Below, piece by piece: positions 59,345 to 64,000 of a stretch of DNA of 64,000 bases. The DNA is from Actinoplanes auranticolor (GTDB lineage: Bacteria > Actinomycetota > Actinomycetes > Mycobacteriales > Micromonosporaceae). The stretch is taken from positions 1 to 64,000 of the forward strand of contig NZ_BOQL01000095.1 of NCBI RefSeq assembly GCF_018332655.1. Reading direction: 5' to 3'. The translations under genes and the position numbers were made by a program. The notes under the pieces are model-generated. The model was not told where the DNA came from. It saw nothing but the letters and a program-made list of their open reading frames with translations, and did no database searches. The first letter of the stretch is position 1. Each line of letters begins with the position of its first letter.

Positions 59345-61099
59345 ATGTCGGACGAGCGGACCAGCCCGCTGCGCCCGCGTGACCCTCGTCGGCTCGGGTC
59401 GTACGAGTTGCTCAGCCGCCTCGGTGAGGGCGGTATGGGCACCGTTTACCTTGCCCGTAGTGCCGCCGGTGTGCTGGTCGCGGTCAAGATGGTTCGTGCC
59501 GATCTCGCGCCCGACGATGCTTTCCGCCGCCGGTTCCGCAGCGAGGTCAACCGGGTCCGGCAGGTTCCGCCCTTCTGCACCGCCGAGGTGCTCGACGCCG
59601 ACCCCGACCACGAGCAGCCCTACCTGGTCGTCGAGTACGTCGACGGTCCCAGTCTGGCCGAGGTCGTCGAGGAGCGTGGACCGCTCACCGCGTCCAATCT
59701 GCACAGTGTGGCCATCGGCGTCGCGACCGCCCTGACCGCCATCCACGGTGCCGGTGTCATTCACCGTGATCTCAAGCCTCGTAACGTTCTGCTCGCGCCG
59801 GGCAGCCCCAAGGTCATCGACTTCGGCATCGCCCGGGCGTTGGAGGCGACCAGCGCGCACACGCATACCGATCAGATGGTCGGCACGGTCGCGTACATGG
59901 CGCCGGAGCGGTTCGGGCCCGACCTGGATGTGCCGCTCACCCCGGCCGCCGACGTGTTCGCCTGGGGTGGCGTCGTCGCGTACGCGGGCACCGGCCGTAC
60001 CCCCTTCAGCGCGGATTCGCCGCCGGCGACCGCGGCTCGGATCTTGACCCAGCCGCCGGATCTCAGCGGGCTCAGCGGGCCGTTGCGCGAGCTCATCGGG
60101 CACGCGCTGGAGAAGGATCCGGCCAACCGGCCCAGCGCCCGCGAGCTGCTCGATCTGCTGGTCGACGGGCCGCAGCGGCCGGCTGCTTCCGGGGCCGCAC
60201 TTGATCATCAGCCCGGGCTGCGCTTCGCCGCGCAGGAGGCGCAGGCGGTCACCGGTGTGCACGCCGCAGGGCAGCTCACCGCGGTCACCGCCGCGCCCAC
60301 GCTGGTGGGGTATTCGGAGAACGCGATCGTCACCCAGCCGGTGCCGACCTCGCCGGCCGCCGCGGACACGCCGTTCACCCACGATCCCACGCCGCGCCGG
60401 CCGTGGGTGCTGCCCGTCGCGGTGATCCTGCTGGTCATCGCCATGCTGGCGGTCGGCGGGGTGATGGCGACGCTGTGGCCGAACGGCAACGTGAGCACCG
60501 GCGCCACGGTCGACCCCCGCGCCGACGAGCGCGAGGAGACCGTCCTGCTCGCGGACCCGCTGACCGCGCAACGACTCTGGCACGCCACCTCGGTGGAGAA
60601 GGAGCAGGCCGGCTGTTCGTTCGACGGCGGCCTGGTGGTGAGCCGCGCGACCCGGGGCGTCTTCCGCTGCCGCGGCCCGGAGGACTACGAACCCCCGGAC
60701 GTGCAGGCGGAGGTCAAGGTCCGGCTGCTGGCTCCGGACAGCTGCGCCTCCATCTGGATGCGCTTCGCGCAGAACCGGGGCTATCAGGTACGCGTGTGCG
60801 AACGCAACGTGTACGTCGGCACCCACAAGTCGACCAGCACAGAGGTCTACAAGACGTTCCCGCTCGACGAGCGCCCGATCGACGTCGGGGCGCCCGCGAC
60901 GCTGATCACGGTGAGCATCGTCGGCGAGACCCTCGAAGTGCTGCGCGACGGCGAGCTGCTGGGTGCCGTACCGGTGCAGGACAAGGACATCCGCGGCGGC
61001 CGGGTCGTGCTCGGGATCTTCACCGAGCGCAGCGCGCCGGTGAAGGGTCCTTACCAGGTCGCGTTCAACGACATCAAGATCTGGCCGATCGACCGCTGA
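59345..61099 (+). CDS. Transmembrane Ser/Thr protein kinase, paralogue with the same ectodomain
   Basis: A 584-residue kinase. Kinase domain (about 19-275): SRLGEGGMGTVY, K48 (VAVKMV), HRDLKPRN, DFG and MAPER intact; its closest relative in the window is the kinase at 55421, with long identical runs (PYLVVEYVDGPSLAEVVEER, GSPKVIDFGIAR). One membrane span (LPVAVILLVIAMLAVGG) lies near 370-390. The ectodomain (about 405-584) has four Cys in the same order (AGCSFDG, FRCRGPED, SCASIWM, VRVCERN). AGGAG lies 8 nt upstream of the ATG. The ligand is unknown. Confidence 0.93.
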   Translation: MSDERTSPLRPRDPRRLGSYELLSRLGEGGMGTVYLARSAAGVLVAVKMVRADLAPDDAFRRRFRSEVNRVRQVPPFCTAEVLDADPDHEQPYLVVEYVDGPSLAEVVEERGPLTASNLHSVAIGVATALTAIHGAGVIHRDLKPRNVLLAPGSPKVIDFGIARALEATSAHTHTDQMVGTVAYMAPERFGPDLDVPLTPAADVFAWGGVVAYAGTGRTPFSADSPPATAARILTQPPDLSGLSGPLRELIGHALEKDPANRPSARELLDLLVDGPQRPAASGAALDHQPGLRFAAQEAQAVTGVHAAGQLTAVTAAPTLVGYSENAIVTQPVPTSPAAADTPFTHDPTPRRPWVLPVAVILLVIAMLAVGGVMATLWPNGNVSTGATVDPRADEREETVLLADPLTAQRLWHATSVEKEQAGCSFDGGLVVSRATRGVFRCRGPEDYEPPDVQAEVKVRLLAPDSCASIWMRFAQNRGYQVRVCERNVYVGTHKSTSTEVYKTFPLDERPIDVGAPATLITVSIVGETLEVLRDGELLGAVPVQDKDIRGGRVVLGIFTERSAPVKGPYQVAFNDIKIWPIDR

Positions 61100-61180
61100 G
61101 CAGCCGCCCGGCGAGCCCCAGGCCCGGCGTGACGGCCGTTCCCGCGGGCCGCGGGCCCGGCGCGACGGCTGCTTGCGGAG

Positions 61181-61230
61181 CCGGCACGACGGACGCGCGC
61201 CGGGTCCGGCACGACGGAAGCGCGCCGGGC
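61181..61230. repeat. 25-bp tandem repeat at convergent gene ends
   Basis: CCGGCACGACGGACGCGCGC (start of 61181-61205) is repeated at 61206-61230 with two base changes. Degenerate copies (CCCGGCGTGACGG, CCCGGCGCGACGG) occur upstream in 61125-61170. The array lies between the kinase stop and the stop of tex. Confidence 0.75.
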
Positions 61231-61243
61231 CCGGTTCACGGCG

Positions 61244-63712
61244 TCAGTCCTTGGTGAGGCCGGCGCGGCGCAGGGCGTCGGCCATCGCGCTGTTGCCGAA
61301 GCTGTTGCCGCCGGCGGGCGCCTGGCCACCGGAGCGCTGGCCCCCGCCGCCCTGCCGCTGACCGCCCTGCCCGCGGCCGCCCTGGCCACCCTGCCCGCTC
61401 TGGCCGCCCTGCCGCGGCTGCCCGCCCTGGCCGCCCTGCCGCGGCTGCCCGCCCTGCCGGGGCTGGCCGCCCTGGCGAGGCTGACCACCGCCCGGCCGGC
61501 CCTCCCGCGGCTCCCGCGGCGCCCGCTGCTCCGGCTTGTCCTCGAGCTTCATGGTCAGCGAGATCCGCTTGCGCGCCTCGTCCACGTCCACGACCCGCAC
61601 CTTCACGACATCGCCGGACTTGACCACCTCGCGCGGGTCCTTCACGTACGTGTTGGACAGCGCCGACACGTGCACCAGGCCGTCCTGGTGGACGCCGACG
61701 TCGACGAACGCGCCGAAGGCCGCCACGTTGGTCACCACGCCTTCCAGGATCATGCCCGGGCGCAGGTCCGCGATCTTCTCCACGCCGTCGGCGAACGTCG
61801 CCGTGGTGAAGGCCGGGCGGGGGTCGCGGCCGGGCTTCTCCAGTTCGCGGAGGATGTCGGTGATCGTCGGCAGGCCCACGGTGTCGGTGACGAACTTCTC
61901 CGGGCGCAGGGCCCGCAGCAGCGGGCTGTTGCCGATCACCGTCTTCAGGTCGCCGCCAGCGGTGGCCAGGATGGTCCGGACCACCGGGTACGACTCCGGG
62001 TGCACACTGGACGCGTCCAGCGGGTCGTCGCCGTCCGGGATGCGCAGGAAGCCCGCGCACTGCTCGAACGCCTTCGGGCCGAGCCGGGCCACCTTCTTGA
62101 TCTGCGAGCGGTTGCGGAACGGGCCGTTGGCGTCGCGGTGCATCACGATGTTCTCGGCCAGGCCGGCGCCGATGCCCGACACCCGGGTCAGCAGCGGCGC
62201 CGACGCCGTGTTCACGTCCACTCCGACCGCGTTCACACAGTCCTCGACCACCGCGTCCAGCGACTTCGACAGCTTCACCTCGGACAGGTCGTGCTGGTAC
62301 TGCCCGACGCCGATCGACCGGGGGTCGATCTTCACCAGTTCGGCCAGCGGGTCCTGCAGGCGGCGGGCGATCGAGACGGCGCCGCGCAGCGAGACGTCCA
62401 TCCCGGGCAGTTCCTGCGACGCGTACGCCGAAGCCGAGTACACAGAAGCACCGGCCTCGGAGACCATCACCTTGGTCAGCCCCAGCGAAGGATGCAGCTT
62501 GATCAGATCGGCCGCCAGCCGGTCCGTCTCCCGCGAGGCGGTGCCGTTGCCGATCGCCACCAGATCGACCTTGTGCTCTCTCGCCAGCGTGGCCAGGGTG
62601 TGCAGCGACTGGTCCCACTTGTTCTGCGGGACGTGCGGGTAGATCGTCGAGGTGGCGACACACTTGCCGGTCGAGTCGACGATCGCCACCTTGACGCCGG
62701 TCCGGAAGCCCGGGTCGAGGCCCATCGTCGTGCGGCTGCCGGCCGGGGCCGCCAGCAGCAGGTCGCGCAGGTTGGCCGCGAAGACGCGTACCGCCTCGTC
62801 CTCGGCCGCCTGCCAGAGCCGGACCCGCAGGTCCGCGCCCAGGTGGATGAGGATGCGGGTGCGCCAGGCCCAGCGCACGGTGTCCAGCAGCCAGCGGTCG
62901 CCGGCGCGGCCGTGATCGGTGATGCCGAACCGGCCCGCCACCGACGCCTCGAACGACGAAGGGCCGGCCGCCGGATCCGACGCGCCCTCCTCGGGCTCCA
63001 GGGTCAGGTCGAGCACATCCTCCTTCTCGCCGCGGAACATGGCGAGGATGCGGTGCGAGGGCAGCTTGGTGAACGGCTCGGCGAAGTCGAAGTAGTCCGC
63101 GAACTTCGCGCCCTCGGTCTCCTTGCCCTCGCGCACCTTGGCGATCAGCCGGCCCTTGGTCCACATGCGTTCCCGCAGCTCACCGATGAGATCCGGGTCC
63201 TCGGCGAAGCGCTCGATCAGGATCGCCCGGGCGCCGTCGAGCGCCGCGGTCACGTCGGCCACGCCCTTGTCGGCGTCCACGTAGGCCGCCGCCTCGGCCT
63301 TCGGGTCCCTGGTCGCGTCGCCGAGCAGCAGGTCGGCCAGCGGTTCCAGGCCGGCCTCGCGGGCGATCTGGGCCCGGGTCCGGCGCTTGGGCTTGAACGG
63401 CAGGTAGATGTCCTCGAGCCGGGCCTTGGACTCCGCGGCGAGGATCTGCGCCTCGAGGGCGTCGTCGAGCTTGCCCTGCGAGCGGATCGACTCGAGCACG
63501 GCCGCGCGACGGTCCTCGAGCTCCCGCAGATAGCCGAGCCGCTCCTCGAGCGTGCGCAACTGCTGGTCGTCGAGGGTGCCGGTGGCCTCCTTGCGGTAAC
63601 GGGCGATGAACGGCACGGTGGCTCCGCCGTCCAGCAGGTCGACCGCCGCGGTCACCTGTCCCTCGCGGACCCCGAGCTCCTGGGCAATGCGCTGATGGAT
63701 GCTGGTCGTCAC
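61244..63712 (-). CDS. tex: Tex family RNA-binding transcription accessory protein with Gly/Gln/Arg tail
   Basis: An 822-residue Tex protein. Domains in order: N-terminal Tex helices (TTSIHQRIAQELGVREGQV, GGATVPFIARYRKEATG), an YqgF/RNaseH-like fold (GLDPGFRTGVKVAIVD), HhH motifs (TRVSGIGAGLAENIV; LGPKAFEQCAGFLRI) and an S1 RNA-binding domain (VEGVVTNV-like, AFGAFVDVGVHQDGLVHVS) near 645-715. The last about 95 residues are PRQGGQ-type repeats, an extension probably disordered and RNA-binding. It acts on RNA and transcription in the cytoplasm. GTG 63712 matches the family N-terminus; the frame is open further upstream. Confidence 0.95.
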   Translation of the reverse strand: MTTSIHQRIAQELGVREGQVTAAVDLLDGGATVPFIARYRKEATGTLDDQQLRTLEERLGYLRELEDRRAAVLESIRSQGKLDDALEAQILAAESKARLEDIYLPFKPKRRTRAQIAREAGLEPLADLLLGDATRDPKAEAAAYVDADKGVADVTAALDGARAILIERFAEDPDLIGELRERMWTKGRLIAKVREGKETEGAKFADYFDFAEPFTKLPSHRILAMFRGEKEDVLDLTLEPEEGASDPAAGPSSFEASVAGRFGITDHGRAGDRWLLDTVRWAWRTRILIHLGADLRVRLWQAAEDEAVRVFAANLRDLLLAAPAGSRTTMGLDPGFRTGVKVAIVDSTGKCVATSTIYPHVPQNKWDQSLHTLATLAREHKVDLVAIGNGTASRETDRLAADLIKLHPSLGLTKVMVSEAGASVYSASAYASQELPGMDVSLRGAVSIARRLQDPLAELVKIDPRSIGVGQYQHDLSEVKLSKSLDAVVEDCVNAVGVDVNTASAPLLTRVSGIGAGLAENIVMHRDANGPFRNRSQIKKVARLGPKAFEQCAGFLRIPDGDDPLDASSVHPESYPVVRTILATAGGDLKTVIGNSPLLRALRPEKFVTDTVGLPTITDILRELEKPGRDPRPAFTTATFADGVEKIADLRPGMILEGVVTNVAAFGAFVDVGVHQDGLVHVSALSNTYVKDPREVVKSGDVVKVRVVDVDEARKRISLTMKLEDKPEQRAPREPREGRPGGGQPRQGGQPRQGGQPRQGGQGGQPRQGGQSGQGGQGGRGQGGQRQGGGGQRSGGQAPAGGNSFGNSAMADALRRAGLTKD
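61320..61495 (-). repeat. Low-complexity repeat coding the PRQGGQ tail of Tex
   Basis: Short repeats of CCGCCCTGCCGCGGCTGC type recur in this segment and encode QGGQPRQGGQ-like units. The period (15-18 nt) varies, typical for slippage in coding DNA. Confidence 0.75.
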
Positions 63713-63815
63713 GCCGACGATTGTGACCGAGGCGCCCGGTGCTTGTCGCGCCGCCCCGCGAATCGCGCGCGGATGATCACCCGGCCCCGGCCCGGGCGCG
63801 GGTAGGGTCGGGGGA

Positions 63816-64000
63816 ATGCACGCCGCGATGTGGTACGCGCCCCGTGACATCCGCTGGGAGCAGCGTCCGGACCCGACGATCCAGCTGCCCACGGACGCGG
63901 TCGTGCGAGTGGTCGCCGCCTGCGTCTGCGGCTCCGACCTGTGGACGTACCGGGGGGCGCGGCCGCCGGCCGACCCGCACCCGATCGGCCACGAGTTCGT
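63816..64000 (+). CDS. Zinc-dependent alcohol dehydrogenase, N-terminal part (continues past window)
   Basis: The first 61 residues of a medium-chain dehydrogenase: MHAAMWYAPRDIRWEQRPDP, VVRVVAACVCGSDLWTYRG and HPIGHEF. VCGSDL holds the catalytic zinc Cys and GHEF the zinc-ligand His. GGGGGA precedes the ATG; a TAGGGT box at 63803-63808 only 8 nt upstream suggests a leaderless or very short leader. Divergent from tex. The 3' end is outside the window. Confidence 0.88.
   Translation, partial: MHAAMWYAPRDIRWEQRPDPTIQLPTDAVVRVVAACVCGSDLWTYRGARPPADPHPIGHEF

Overview
The window is very GC-rich, with dense genes, many GTG/TTG starts, frequent 4-11 nt stop/start overlaps and wide use of secreted, PASTA-less kinase and cellulase families. 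This fits an actinomycete. A fused alpha-beta glycyl-tRNA synthetase, a CBM2-GH6 cellulase behind a CebR-type box and LPXTG/Tat signals suggest a filamentous soil genus, plausibly Micromonosporaceae (Actinoplanes-like). That placement is inference, not proof. I saw no tRNA, rRNA, CRISPR array, insertion sequence or prophage.

Layout. 1-3953: the end of a modular secreted repeat protein, an ECF sigma factor, a secreted protein, and a divergent SnoaL-like/TetR pair with its operator. 4063-14092: a glycerol / glycerophosphodiester island: glpF-glpK-glpD (each pair overlapping by 8 nt) divergent from an IclR (GylR-type) regulator, a second glycerol kinase, a LuxR-type regulator lacking an ATPase P-loop, and a Tat-exported glycerophosphodiesterase. 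14413-28067: housekeeping and regulatory genes: fused GlyRS, acyl-CoA dehydrogenase (probably leaderless), a GntR-ABC operon, a frameshifted acetyltransferase, a NodS-like methyltransferase, an MFS carrier, L,D-transpeptidase, sirtuin, and an Lrp/valine-dehydrogenase pair. 28077-28693 is a gene-decay zone with two recognisable remnants.

28756-44536: carbohydrate genes. These are LacI-ThuA-Gfo/Idh/MocA with a perfect 18-bp palindrome, a GGDEF protein, UDP-glucose dehydrogenase, CutC, a secreted GH2 enzyme with a LamG tail, an ECF sigma/anti-sigma pair, an OFA-type transporter with a 35-residue partner, a methyltransferase plus membrane protein, and a secreted GH6 cellulase. 44598-49906: membrane protein/methyltransferase pair, an RCC1-repeat LPXTG surface protein, GNAT, DUF3455 and an anchored secreted protein.

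50313-61099 is the most unusual part. A tightly coupled five-gene operon encodes a four-histidine membrane cytochrome b with a long Arg/Glu-rich tail, a NuoF-like flavo-Fe-S protein fused to a ferredoxin (one NuoF cluster cysteine replaced by Ala), a lipoprotein thioredoxin, CcdA, and a Ser/Thr kinase whose outside domain carries four cysteines. A paralogous kinase with the same ectodomain lies just downstream, across a decayed two-component system. I infer a transmembrane electron/thiol relay feeding a redox-sensing kinase. The window closes with Tex (with a Gly/Gln/Arg repeat tail) and the start of a zinc alcohol dehydrogenase.
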